From positions 1-39,091 of the forward strand of contig CALMFG010000003.1 of NCBI GenBank assembly GCA_937863465.1: a stretch of 39,091 nucleotides of DNA. Reading direction: 5' to 3'. This DNA comes from an uncultured Clostridia bacterium. Its GTDB lineage: Bacteria > Bacillota > Clostridia > Christensenellales > CALMFG01. Position numbers and translations under genes: made by a program. The notes below the pieces were generated by a model. That model made no database searches and was not told the origin of the DNA. It saw nothing but the letters and a program-made list of their open reading frames with translations. Within the stretch, counting starts at the first letter, position 1, and each line of letters begins with the position of its first letter. This document shows, in pieces, positions 18,236 to 27,300 of this stretch.

Positions 18236-19378
18236 CTATTGCAGCTGATCTTCGGTATAGTAACCGGAGTCAATCAGCAGCTCTTTGTAGTTGTTGATGT
18301 CAGCGAATACGGGGGTACACAGGTAAGACGGAACTTCAAATACGTTGTTGTTGTAGGTCGCATTGGTTTCAACAGTCTGTCCAGCAAGATACTGGTCAAC
18401 CATCGTAACGGTACGTGCAGCCAAGTCTCTGGTGTCTTTGAAGATAGACATGGACTGTGTTCCAGCAAGAATGTTCTTCATGCTGTTAACGTCGCAGTCT
18501 TGTCCTGTCAGAACCGGGAACGGTTTGGTTTCGCTGCCGGGTTCATAACCAGCAGCAATCAACGCAGCGGTGATACCCTGTGCCAAGCTGTCATTCGGAG
18601 AAAGAACAACATCGATGTTCTCGTCAGAATAGTAGGTGGTCAGCAGGTTTTCCATTCTAGCCTGTGCATCTTCCGATTTCCAGCCCAGAATACCGATCTT
18701 TGTCCATTCTTCATTGGTTTTGCCTTCGCCGGATTTAACATCCAGAACGCCGTTTTCAATGTAGGGAGCTAAAACGTCTAATGCGCCCTTATTGAACAAT
18801 TTAGCGTTGTTGTCGTCAGGAGAACCAACAAAGATTTCCATTGTGAACGGTCCAACATTGCCGTCAGCCAGTCCCAGAGTGTCAACAATATACTGACCCT
18901 GGATTGTACCAACCATTTCGTTGTCGAATGTAGCATAGTAGTCGATGTTCGCAGTATCCATGATTAAACGGTCATAAGCGATAACCAGGATGTCCGCAGC
19001 TTTGGCTTCTTCCAGAACGTTTGCCAGAGCAGAACCGTCGATAGAAGCGATAACAAGAACATTAACGCCTTTGGTGATCATGTTTTCAATCTGTTCAACC
19101 TGAGTTGCAACATCGTTGTTTGCATACTGCAAATCAACAGTGTAGCCTTTGGCTTCCAGCTGAGATTTCATGTTGTCACCGTCTTGGTTCCATCTCTGCA
19201 GGTCTTTGGTCGGCATTAAAACGCCAACAAGTCCGCCAGCAGCAGGAGCTTCTTCAACAGTCGCTTCGGTCGTGGCAGCGGGTTCCGCTGTCTCAACTTC
19301 TTTTGCCTGGCAGGCAACCATGAACGAGAGAGCCATTGCGAGTACTAATACTACTACAACAATTTTCTTGTACATCAA
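18236..19378 (-). CDS. Sugar ABC transporter substrate-binding lipoprotein (ChvE/XylF-like)
   Basis: Lipobox-like FMVAC. LVGVLMPTKDLQRWNQDGDNMKSQLEAKGY...MITKGVNVLVIASIDGSAL...VIAYDRLIMDTANIDYYATFDNEMVG. Confidence 0.94.
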   Translation of the reverse strand: MMYKKIVVVVLVLAMALSFMVACQAKEVETAEPAATTEATVEEAPAAGGLVGVLMPTKDLQRWNQDGDNMKSQLEAKGYTVDLQYANNDVATQVEQIENMITKGVNVLVIASIDGSALANVLEEAKAADILVIAYDRLIMDTANIDYYATFDNEMVGTIQGQYIVDTLGLADGNVGPFTMEIFVGSPDDNNAKLFNKGALDVLAPYIENGVLDVKSGEGKTNEEWTKIGILGWKSEDAQARMENLLTTYYSDENIDVVLSPNDSLAQGITAALIAAGYEPGSETKPFPVLTGQDCDVNSMKNILAGTQSMSIFKDTRDLAARTVTMVDQYLAGQTVETNATYNNNVFEVPSYLCTPVFADINNYKELLIDSGYYTEDQLQ

Positions 19379-19657
19379 TATTTCCTCCTAATAGTTTTAT
19401 GCTATAATAATACTTTTTTTTGGTGCTTTTCGTGAATAGATTTATTTAGCTAAAATACTGCTTTTTTTAAACCCCTGTTTTTTCTGCCCGTATCATAACA
19501 GCATTATATTGACAATAAATTTGTGCTATAAAAAGGCTTCATTTTTACATATACACCCATCCGGCAGTATGCTTTCGGGCTCTGTTTTAGTTGAAATATA
19601 CCATACGTTGTATTTTTATGCTTTCCTGATGTCCTCTCCGCGTGCAGGCACAGCGCA

Positions 19658-19684
19658 AAAAAAGACAAGCCCGGCTTGTCTTTG
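19658..19684 (-). terminator. Intrinsic terminator downstream of the DUF2202 gene
   Basis: AAAGACAAGCC C GGCTTGTCTTT (19661-19683). The A-run on the + strand gives a T-run for minus-strand transcripts. Confidence 0.8.
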
Positions 19685-19738
19685 ATTTGCCTGATACGAT
19701 TCGGTTGTGTCCGGTTATTGATGTGCAGGATATACCTT

Positions 19739-20302
19739 TTAGTGATTTTCCCGATACTGACCGCCGCCGTTCCCTCGGCCGCCCTGAAATGCCGTCAAAT
19801 GATTTTCGGACGCCGCTTTCAGTTCTTCAAACACAGCCGACACGTCATCCGGCAAATCAACCGCCAAAAACATCTCATACATCGCGATGTTGTCCTCCTC
19901 AATCACCGCGCCGGTCTGCAGCGCTTCCTCAAAGCTTCTGGGGAGACTCTCATGCGCGGCTGACTGATCCTTCGGCATTGTATAGCCGTACGATTCGAAC
20001 AGCCCTGTTAAAAGCTCAATATGATATTCTTCGGCCAGAATGATATTGCTGAAAGGGGTCACTTCGCCATAATCGGCCATGATATCCGCATAGGTCTGTC
20101 TGGCCAGATACTCATCCTCGATCGCATAGTTCAGCATATCCTCCACGCTCAGCTTCTGTCCATACAGTATGGCTCCCGCCGCGCCGTAATCATCCGCCGC
20201 AGTTTGTCCGGCCGCTTCGGTATTTGCGTCTTGCGCAGTACATCCCGCTGCCAGAGTCGCGGTTAAAACCAGAATGCTCATCATCGCCCAAATTTTCTTC
20301 AT
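19739..20302 (-). CDS. DUF2202 (ferritin-like) lipoprotein
   Basis: Lipobox LAAGC. DEYLARQTYADIMADYGEVTPFSNIILAEEYHIELLTGLFESYGY is a typical DUF2202/ferritin-like E-x(n)-ExxH pattern. Confidence 0.85.
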   Translation of the reverse strand: MKKIWAMMSILVLTATLAAGCTAQDANTEAAGQTAADDYGAAGAILYGQKLSVEDMLNYAIEDEYLARQTYADIMADYGEVTPFSNIILAEEYHIELLTGLFESYGYTMPKDQSAAHESLPRSFEEALQTGAVIEEDNIAMYEMFLAVDLPDDVSAVFEELKAASENHLTAFQGGRGNGGGQYRENH

Positions 20303-20360
20303 CTTGATTCTCCTGTCTTCATTTTCATCTCAGGATGATATTTTACCTGATGTAAAAACA

Positions 20361-20386
20361 GTCCGCTCACAAACCCATGAACGGAC
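20361..20386 (-). terminator. Intrinsic terminator downstream of the sortase gene
   Basis: Minus-strand GTCCGTTCA/TGAGCGGAC (one G-U) followed by TGTTTTTAC. Confidence 0.7.
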
Positions 20387-20419
20387 CGTAAATTTCCTGT
20401 TTCGGTTTTAAGTCAATGC

Positions 20420-21088
20420 TTACGGTTTGTCCACCATCTTGCATCGCACCAGCAGACGCCGGTTGCCGTTATAGATGCAGGTGAGCAGCGACAGCGCAGA
20501 ATCGCCACGATAGATGGTGAGTGCCTCGGTGTCGCTCGGCGTGATGATGACCGATTCATATACTTCATATGTATATACCGTGCCGTCATCCATGGTCAGC
20601 GTCACGCGATCGCCGCTGCGCAGTTCATCCAGTCGCCCGAAATGCGCCCCCGAAGCGAAGTTATGTCCGGTAATCACTGTATTCCCGATTTCCCCGGGCA
20701 AAGCCCCGCCGTAGTAGCACACCGAAACGCGAAGCGCCTCATCGCTCAGTCGCTCGATGACGGCGATGGAAAGATCAATCGCCGCAATATCTAAACGTCC
20801 CATCACCGGATAGCCTTCGATGGCTTCCGTGTCCGTGTTGATTTCGGCAGAGGAATACGTCTCGTTGGACGAGGACGCCGCAATCTCCTTTTCATAGCTG
20901 GTCAGCAGGCTGTCGGCGCGCTTCTGGGCGAAGTACCCTTTGCCCCAGATGACGGCCACTGTGATGATGGAGGCAATCAGCAGGACTCCCAGCGCAATGA
21001 GAAGCCAGGTCATCAATCGGTTTTTATCCAGCATGCGCCATTTCTCGGCCAGATCCAGCCTTTTTCTTGTCGTATATCGTTTTGCCAT
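20420..21088 (-). CDS. Sortase
   Basis: N-terminal TM anchor. NTVITGHNFASGAHFGRL (catalytic His), LSLLTCIYNGNRRLLVRCK (catalytic Cys/Arg). Confidence 0.93.
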   Translation of the reverse strand: MAKRYTTRKRLDLAEKWRMLDKNRLMTWLLIALGVLLIASIITVAVIWGKGYFAQKRADSLLTSYEKEIAASSSNETYSSAEINTDTEAIEGYPVMGRLDIAAIDLSIAVIERLSDEALRVSVCYYGGALPGEIGNTVITGHNFASGAHFGRLDELRSGDRVTLTMDDGTVYTYEVYESVIITPSDTEALTIYRGDSALSLLTCIYNGNRRLLVRCKMVDKP

Positions 21089-21092
21089 CGCG

Positions 21093-24000
21093 TTACACCC
21101 GCTGTTCTTTTTTCGTACGGTTCTGTGCGATGGTCAGCCAGATCAGCGCAGCCGCAACCGCCGCAGTGAGTCCGGCAAGAATCATCAGCCATGTATAGCT
21201 CTGTCCCGTGGACGGCAGTTCCGCATCCGATATGGTGATGGTGAACTGGATCGTCTGCCCGTCGGCCGTGTAGCTCACCGTGGTGTCACCCGCCCGAAGT
21301 CCCGTAAACACCGCGCGCGCTGTTGTAATGCTGGCGGAAAGATAGGTGTCATCATAGTACCATGTGCCGCCGGTAATATTGGGAATAATCTCAATACGCC
21401 CATCCTCATAAATGTCGCCGCTGGACGGAGAAATGCTTAACGACAGTGCGGCAGACCAGGCCGCATATAAAACCGTGTCGGCCGTCACTGTATCGGTGGC
21501 GAAGTTCCAGGCCGTTGTTCCCGAGGTATCGGTGTACCAGCCTTCAAAAACATATCCCGAGCGTGTCGGATTGCTTGGAACCACACTGATGAGCGATCCG
21601 TGGGCCACGGAATAGGTATCCACCGTCGCCGTTGAAGTCCCGCCGTTGGGGTTGAATGTCACGGTATGCATCACGTCGGTCCATCCGGCGTACAGCGTCA
21701 TAGCGCCCGTGACCGTATCGACAGTCGGGCTCCAAAGCGTCGTTAACGCCGCGTCGGTATACCAGCCGACAAAGACATAATTGGTGCGCGTCGGCGGTGT
21801 GGGCATGGTGTCAATGGTCAGCCCTACGCCGACCGAGACAGAGGACGGCACCGCTTCGGTATCGCCGCCGTTGCTGTTGAACGTAACGGTCACCAGGGGC
21901 ACATAACCCGCGTACAGCGTCACATCTCCGGTCACCACACCGGTGGCAAAATTCCAGGGTGTGGTTGCCGCCGCGTTGGTAAACCATCCCGAAAAAGCGT
22001 ATCCTGTCAATGTCGGTTCGCCCGGCAGGGGCGAAATCAGATCGCCGTAATGGACGGTCATGGTCTGCGGGTAAGCGGTCGTGTCGCCCCCGTTTTCGTC
22101 AAACGTGACGGTATAGGAATTGGCCGACCAGCCGGCATACAGAATCAAGTCGCTGGTCACCGCATTGGTGGAAAGATCAAACGAGATGGTCGCGGTCGAA
22201 TTGATGTACCATCCGGTAAAGGTATAACCCACGCGCGTCGGCGCGGTGGGCGCGGGAGAAATCAGTTCTCCCGTCATTACGGTCATGCTGGACGGGATGG
22301 CCGCGGTATCACCGCCGTTGCTACTGAAAACCACCGTGTGGCTTTGAATCCATCCGGCATACAGCGTCATCGCGCCGGTGACCGTATCGGTCGAAAAATC
22401 CCACCCGGTGGTGGTCGCTGCGGTGGTGTACCATCCGCTGAAGACATAGCCCGCGCGGGCAGGCGCCGTCGGCTGAGGCGAAATCAGCTGGCCATAGGCC
22501 ACCTGCATCGTGCTCGGAACCGCCAGACTGTCCCCGCCGTTTTCATTAAATGTCACCGTATAGGTCACGGCGGTCCATCCGGCATACAGCGTCATGCTGC
22601 TGTTCACCGGGCTTGAAAAGTTCCAGAGGGTTGCGGCCGCAGACGTGGTGTACCAGCCGCTGAAGGTATAACCTGCGCGTGTCGGGCTGACCGAAGGCGC
22701 GGTGACGGTTCCGCCGACCAGTGTTTGTTTATTGTTGGGTATTGCGGCGGTGTCCCCGCCGTTCTGGTCAAACGTGACGGTGCAGATGGAGGTCCATCCG
22801 GCGTACAGCGTCATGTCCGATGAAACGATATCCGTATCCATATCCCAAGCGTTTGTCGCCGCGGCATCGGTGTACCATCCGTTAAACTGATACCCCGGCC
22901 AGATCGGCGAAGTCGGCGTGGTGCCGATGGTCTGGTTTTCGACCACATCCACCGTGGTCGGCGAAGCGGGAACCGTACCGCCGTTTTCATCAAACGTGAC
23001 GGTATAGTACTCGGCGTATCCGGCGTACAGCGTCGTGTTTCGTGTCACCACATCGGTGCTGAAATTCCACAGCGTCGTCGTGGCCGAATCTTTATACCAT
23101 GCTTCAAACAGATATCCCGCGCGCGTCGGCGGCGTGGGCTGGGAAGGAATCAGCGTATTATACGGCACCGACATGGTGGCCGGAACAGCCGCCGTGTCTC
23201 CGCCGTTATTATTAAAGGTCACGGTGTAATTGTTTACGGTCCATCCCGCGTACAGCGTGGTGTTCGCATTGACCACATTGGTCGCAAAGTTCCATGCCGT
23301 GGTTGCGGCCGCGGTGGTATACCAGCCGCTGAACGTATAACCGGTGCGGGTCGGCGCTATGGGCTCCGGACTGATGACATGGCCCGCCACCACCACCATG
23401 GTCTGGGGGTTCGCCTGCGTGGTTCCGCCGTTATTGTTGAACGTCACCGTATAGGTCTGGGCCCACCTTGCGTACAGCGTGGTGTTGCCCAAAACGCGGT
23501 CGGTCGCAAAGTTCCAGGCCGTGACGCCCGCGGAATCGCGGCACCATGCGTCAAACACATAGCCGGTCCGGGTCGGCGCCGTGGGCTGGGAAGGAATCAG
23601 CGTATTATACGCCACAGTCATCGTGGTCGGTACGGGGTCGGTATCACCGCCATTGCGGTTAAACGTCACCGTGTAATTGTTCGGCGTCCATCCCGCATAA
23701 AATGTCACATCATCGGTCACCTGGAAGGTGGAAAAATTCACTTCGTTGATCAGGCCCGCTTCCATATACCATGCATCAAACGTGTACCCCGAACGCGTCG
23801 GTGCTGTGGGCAGCGGCGTCACATAATCGCCGTACGAAAAATTCATGGTCGCCGGATTAGCCGGTGTGGTTGCGCCCGGGCTGCTGAATGTGACCGTGTA
23901 GTCTCCAGCTATCCAGTGAACATACAGCGTCATATTTCCTGCAACCGTATCGGTCGCAAAGTCCCATTTGTTGGTATAAGTAAGGTCGGTATACCAGCCT

Positions 24001-26294
24001 TCAATCACATAGCCGGCCAGTTCGGGCTCGGTGGTGACATATGGCACCAGCGCGCCGTAGTAGACCACGCGCGAGGTTGGATTGGGCAGAGAGGTCCCGC
24101 CGTTTTCATTAAAGTACACGTTGAACGCCTGCGGGTTCCAGTCAGCGTACAGCGTCATATTGTGCAGTACCACATCCGTGGCAAAGTCCCAGTGGATGGT
24201 ACCTGCTGCGTCCGAACACCATCCGCCAAAATCATAGCCGGTTCGCGTCGGTACGGTCACGGGTTCAGTCAATGTGGTTTTATACGCCACCGTCACATCC
24301 GAGGGCACAGGCGATCCGCCGCTGCCGTTAAATGTCACGGTGAAGTTGCCGGCCCATCCGGCGTATAGGGTGAGCAGTCCCGATGCCGGAACAACATCCG
24401 TCGCAAAATTCCACAGCGTGATGCAGTCGGATTCGGTGTACCATCCCGTAAACGTCAAGCCGGTGTAGACGGGATCAACAGCCGGTTCGGTGACCAGCTC
24501 GCCCGGGCCTGCCATGCTGTAAGCCGGGTTGGAAGGCGTATCGCCCCCGTTCTCATCAAAGATGACGCCAGCCGTAAAATTGGCGTATATCGTTGCCGCT
24601 GTCGACGGGACAATGGTATAGGTCAGATTCGTGGACAGCACCGTGCCGCCCGAGTTGGTCCAGTTCTCAAAATCGTAAGTCGCGTTCGGCAGCGCAACCG
24701 CATAGAACGTGCTGGCCGCAATATTGTATAGAACGCCGAAGGTGCCAAGGCCTCTGGCCGTAACCGAAACCGGCGTTCCCGATGCCGTAATCTCGAAGGA
24801 ACGCAAGGTGTTGCCCAGCGCCTGCACCACATCCAAAGCCGTGTTCAGCGACACATCCAGACTGGTCAGGTCATTGTTTTGCAGGTAGGCGTAATCCAGG
24901 AGCAGGCAGTTGGAAAGGTCAATCGCGGTCAAGTTGTTATCGTTGGCACGCAGGGTTCTCAGTGCGGTATTGCTGGTGACGTCGATGGAGGTCAGAAGAT
25001 TGTTGTTGATGGTCAGGGTGGAAATCGCCGAACTACTGCCGACATTGATGGATGCCAGCTGATTGTAGGAAGCGATGACCGTGCTGAGGCTGCTGGATGC
25101 AGGCGTGCTTAATGAAGTCAGATTATTATTCTGTAAATCCAGATATTCCAGGCTGGTATTATTGGTCAGCGAAATGCTGGTCAGCGCGTTATCCGATATA
25201 CGCAGCTGAGTCAGTGCCGAATTGCCGGTTACGTCGACGGCGCTCAATGAATTATCGCTGGCATACAGATGCAGAAGATTCGCGTTGGTTGTTGTGTCCA
25301 GACTGCTGAGATTACAGCTGTTGGCGTACAGATACTGCAGTGCCGTGTTCGCCGTCAGACTAAGTGAGCCAAACGGGTTATAGCTGCACAGAAGATAGGT
25401 CAGCGCCGTATTATTGGTCAAATCAATACTGCTCAAATTATTGCCGCTGCAGCTGAGTGAATCCAGCGCGGAATTGGCCGAGACGTCCAATGTGGACAGG
25501 GAATTGGAGTTGCATTCCAGCGTTGTCAGTCCGCTTAAGCCTGAAACGTCCAGTGTGGAAATCGCGTTGCTGGTGACAATCACCGTTGTCAGACTGACAT
25601 TGGTAGACAAATCCAAAGCCGTCAGATCATTGTATGAGCAGGTGAGGCTGGTCAGCACATTCAAGCCGGTAAGATCCAGCGACGCAATACTGTTGCTTCT
25701 GCAGTCCAGTGCGGTGAGCGCGGTGTTGCTGGCTACATTCAGCGCTGTCAATCTATTGACAGAACAATTAAGGTTGGTCAACAACACGTTGTTGCTGACA
25801 TCAAGACTGGTTATACTATTGCTTCGGACATTCAAGGAAGTCAGCGACGAAAGGGTTGTCACGTTCAGGGAAAAAAGGTTGTTGCTGGACGCGTCCAGAC
25901 TGGTCAGCGCGGTATCGCCGGAAACCGAAAGACTGTCGATGCTGTTGGCACCGATCTGTAAACTGGTCAGCGCATCAAAGCCGCTCGCATCCAGATTGCC
26001 GTTCAAGCTGTAGTTTTCATACCAGTCAATGGCCGTCACGCGTTTGGAAGCGTCGCTGTTCCATGTGACGCCTGCCCAGGTTGTTGGGTCCGCGCTGTTA
26101 TAGGCCGCGTTCAAGAATGCGCCGTTGGAGGTGGTCCCGTTCGTCGACGTCTGATTTAAGAATGCCTGGATTTTATTGAAGTCGTTATCGTCGTAACCGT
26201 CTAAATTGCTATCCGCCGCATACACGCTGACGCCAGAAAACAGAATACAGAGTATCACAGCAGCCAAGAATATCGCGGATTTAACTTTCATCAC
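21093..26294 (-). CDS. LPXTG-anchored cell-surface protein with LRRs and InlB B-repeats (List_Bact_rpt), 1733 aa
   Basis: Signal peptide; 19 x 21-residue LRR (LTSLDVSxNTA..); 14 B repeats (YTVTFNxNGGD...PTRxGYxFxGWYT...TLYAGW); C-terminal LPSTG + hydrophobic helix + KKEQRV tail. Confidence 0.96.
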   Translation of the reverse strand: MMKVKSAIFLAAVILCILFSGVSVYAADSNLDGYDDNDFNKIQAFLNQTSTNGTTSNGAFLNAAYNSADPTTWAGVTWNSDASKRVTAIDWYENYSLNGNLDASGFDALTSLQIGANSIDSLSVSGDTALTSLDASSNNLFSLNVTTLSSLTSLNVRSNSITSLDVSNNVLLTNLNCSVNRLTALNVASNTALTALDCRSNSIASLDLTGLNVLTSLTCSYNDLTALDLSTNVSLTTVIVTSNAISTLDVSGLSGLTTLECNSNSLSTLDVSANSALDSLSCSGNNLSSIDLTNNTALTYLLCSYNPFGSLSLTANTALQYLYANSCNLSSLDTTTNANLLHLYASDNSLSAVDVTGNSALTQLRISDNALTSISLTNNTSLEYLDLQNNNLTSLSTPASSSLSTVIASYNQLASINVGSSSAISTLTINNNLLTSIDVTSNTALRTLRANDNNLTAIDLSNCLLLDYAYLQNNDLTSLDVSLNTALDVVQALGNTLRSFEITASGTPVSVTARGLGTFGVLYNIAASTFYAVALPNATYDFENWTNSGGTVLSTNLTYTIVPSTAATIYANFTAGVIFDENGGDTPSNPAYSMAGPGELVTEPAVDPVYTGLTFTGWYTESDCITLWNFATDVVPASGLLTLYAGWAGNFTVTFNGSGGSPVPSDVTVAYKTTLTEPVTVPTRTGYDFGGWCSDAAGTIHWDFATDVVLHNMTLYADWNPQAFNVYFNENGGTSLPNPTSRVVYYGALVPYVTTEPELAGYVIEGWYTDLTYTNKWDFATDTVAGNMTLYVHWIAGDYTVTFSSPGATTPANPATMNFSYGDYVTPLPTAPTRSGYTFDAWYMEAGLINEVNFSTFQVTDDVTFYAGWTPNNYTVTFNRNGGDTDPVPTTMTVAYNTLIPSQPTAPTRTGYVFDAWCRDSAGVTAWNFATDRVLGNTTLYARWAQTYTVTFNNNGGTTQANPQTMVVVAGHVISPEPIAPTRTGYTFSGWYTTAAATTAWNFATNVVNANTTLYAGWTVNNYTVTFNNNGGDTAAVPATMSVPYNTLIPSQPTPPTRAGYLFEAWYKDSATTTLWNFSTDVVTRNTTLYAGYAEYYTVTFDENGGTVPASPTTVDVVENQTIGTTPTSPIWPGYQFNGWYTDAAATNAWDMDTDIVSSDMTLYAGWTSICTVTFDQNGGDTAAIPNNKQTLVGGTVTAPSVSPTRAGYTFSGWYTTSAAATLWNFSSPVNSSMTLYAGWTAVTYTVTFNENGGDSLAVPSTMQVAYGQLISPQPTAPARAGYVFSGWYTTAATTTGWDFSTDTVTGAMTLYAGWIQSHTVVFSSNGGDTAAIPSSMTVMTGELISPAPTAPTRVGYTFTGWYINSTATISFDLSTNAVTSDLILYAGWSANSYTVTFDENGGDTTAYPQTMTVHYGDLISPLPGEPTLTGYAFSGWFTNAAATTPWNFATGVVTGDVTLYAGYVPLVTVTFNSNGGDTEAVPSSVSVGVGLTIDTMPTPPTRTNYVFVGWYTDAALTTLWSPTVDTVTGAMTLYAGWTDVMHTVTFNPNGGTSTATVDTYSVAHGSLISVVPSNPTRSGYVFEGWYTDTSGTTAWNFATDTVTADTVLYAAWSAALSLSISPSSGDIYEDGRIEIIPNITGGTWYYDDTYLSASITTARAVFTGLRAGDTTVSYTADGQTIQFTITISDAELPSTGQSYTWLMILAGLTAAVAAALIWLTIAQNRTKKEQRV
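21204..21218 (-). other. LPSTG sortase recognition motif
   Basis: CTGCCGTCCACGGGA on the minus strand, then a TM helix (WLMILAGLTAAVAAALIWLTIA) and a basic tail. Confidence 0.95.
21456..24566 (-). repeat. 14 tandem InlB-type B repeats, each about 74 aa
   Basis: 14 copies counted in the translation, each ending (T/V)LYAxW/Y and beginning VTFxxNGG. Confidence 0.93.
24774..25970 (-). repeat. 19 tandem leucine-rich repeats of exactly 21 residues (63 bp)
   Basis: The translation aligns as 19 consecutive 21-mers from LTSLQIGANSIDSLSVSGDTA to LDVVQALGNTLRSFEITASGT with no indels. Confidence 0.93.
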
Positions 26295-26337
26295 TTCTTT
26301 TTCCCCAATTCGCGCGTTGTAAAGTTATACACAGGAT

Positions 26338-26366
26338 ATTGTATCTTTTTTTGAAATAAAAATCAA
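26338..26366 (-). promoter_or_regulatory. Candidate sigma-A promoter for the LPXTG-protein/sortase operon
   Basis: Minus strand TTGATT, 17-bp spacer, TACAAT, about 44 bp upstream of the start codon. Confidence 0.65.
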
Positions 26367-26402
26367 TTGATAGTGGCTAAACACAGCTGTTCTCCCGTGT
26401 TT

Positions 26403-27224
26403 TTACTTGATAAACGTTCCTTCGCGCAGCTCCCGAAACGCCTGCACCAGCTCGGCGTCGCTGTTCATCACAATCGGCCCCTGCCAGGCGATGGGTTCCT
26501 TCAGAGGAACCCCCTCGGCAAAGATGAAAGAAAGCGGCGTGTCTCCGGCCACAATCTCGCCCTGTCCCGCACCTAATGCATATCCGGTTTCGGGGGTCAG
26601 CGCGCTTCCGTTCAGTGCGCCTTCGCCTTCAAAAACAAAGATGAAACCCTGCTTTCCGGGCGCCCGCGTCAGATTGAAACGGCCGTCCGCGTTTACGGTG
26701 ATGTGCAGCATCACCACGCCGAGACTATCCTTATCAATCGGGCCTTTCACACCCGCGTAAACGCCGCTGATGACCCTGACCGTCGCGTCTCCTGCCGTCA
26801 CCGACGGCATCCCGCCCTGCCGGATATAGAGATACCCCGGCGGGTTCATCTTATCTTTGGCGGGCAGGTTCAGCCAGAACTGAAAGCCCTGCACCCCTTC
26901 GTCGCATTCGCCCAGCATTTCCTGATGGTAGATGCCGCCGCCCGCGCTCATCCACTGCAGCTCGCCGGCCGCGATGGCGCCTTTGTTCCCGATGCTGTCC
27001 TCATGCCGCGCATCGCCTTTTAATATGTAGGTGATGGTTTCAATGCCGCGATGCGGATGCCACGGGAATCCGGGCGTTTTGGTTTTTGGCGGCACAACCA
27101 GATAATCCAGAAGCAGAAACGGATCGAACTCCCGCGTTTCACCGTGGCTGAACACGCGCCGCACTAAAACCCCGGCGCCCTCCATCGTGGGTATGGCTCT
27201 ATACTCATTTAATATTTTAATCAT
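26403..27224 (-). CDS. Pirin family protein (cupin)
   Basis: DPFLLLDYLVVPPKTKTPGFPWHPHRGIETITYILKGDARHEDSIGNKGAIAAGELQWMSAGGGIYHQEM. Confidence 0.95.
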   Translation of the reverse strand: MIKILNEYRAIPTMEGAGVLVRRVFSHGETREFDPFLLLDYLVVPPKTKTPGFPWHPHRGIETITYILKGDARHEDSIGNKGAIAAGELQWMSAGGGIYHQEMLGECDEGVQGFQFWLNLPAKDKMNPPGYLYIRQGGMPSVTAGDATVRVISGVYAGVKGPIDKDSLGVVMLHITVNADGRFNLTRAPGKQGFIFVFEGEGALNGSALTPETGYALGAGQGEIVAGDTPLSFIFAEGVPLKEPIAWQGPIVMNSDAELVQAFRELREGTFIK

Positions 27225-27300
27225 CTTCGTGCTCCTTTCGGCAACTCGTCCATCATTGACGTCCTTTCTTTACCCTATTCATAAACCCATCCGCCTCCAG

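Noticed and set aside
22050-24368. Long plus-strand ORFs (188 aa and 329 aa) opposite the B-repeat region
   Set aside because: They are antisense to a clearly coding, repetitive GC-rich gene. Their translations are repetitive, Arg/His-rich and mirror the repeat period. Shadow ORFs.
24774-25970. Regular 63-bp periodicity resembling a repeat array such as CRISPR
   Set aside because: The period is exactly 21 codons, lies wholly in a coding frame and encodes LRRs. There are no conserved direct repeats with unique spacers.
26375-26402. Possible hairpin AACAC...GTGTT downstream of the pirin gene
   Set aside because: Only a 5-bp stem with a large loop and a poor T-run in the needed orientation.
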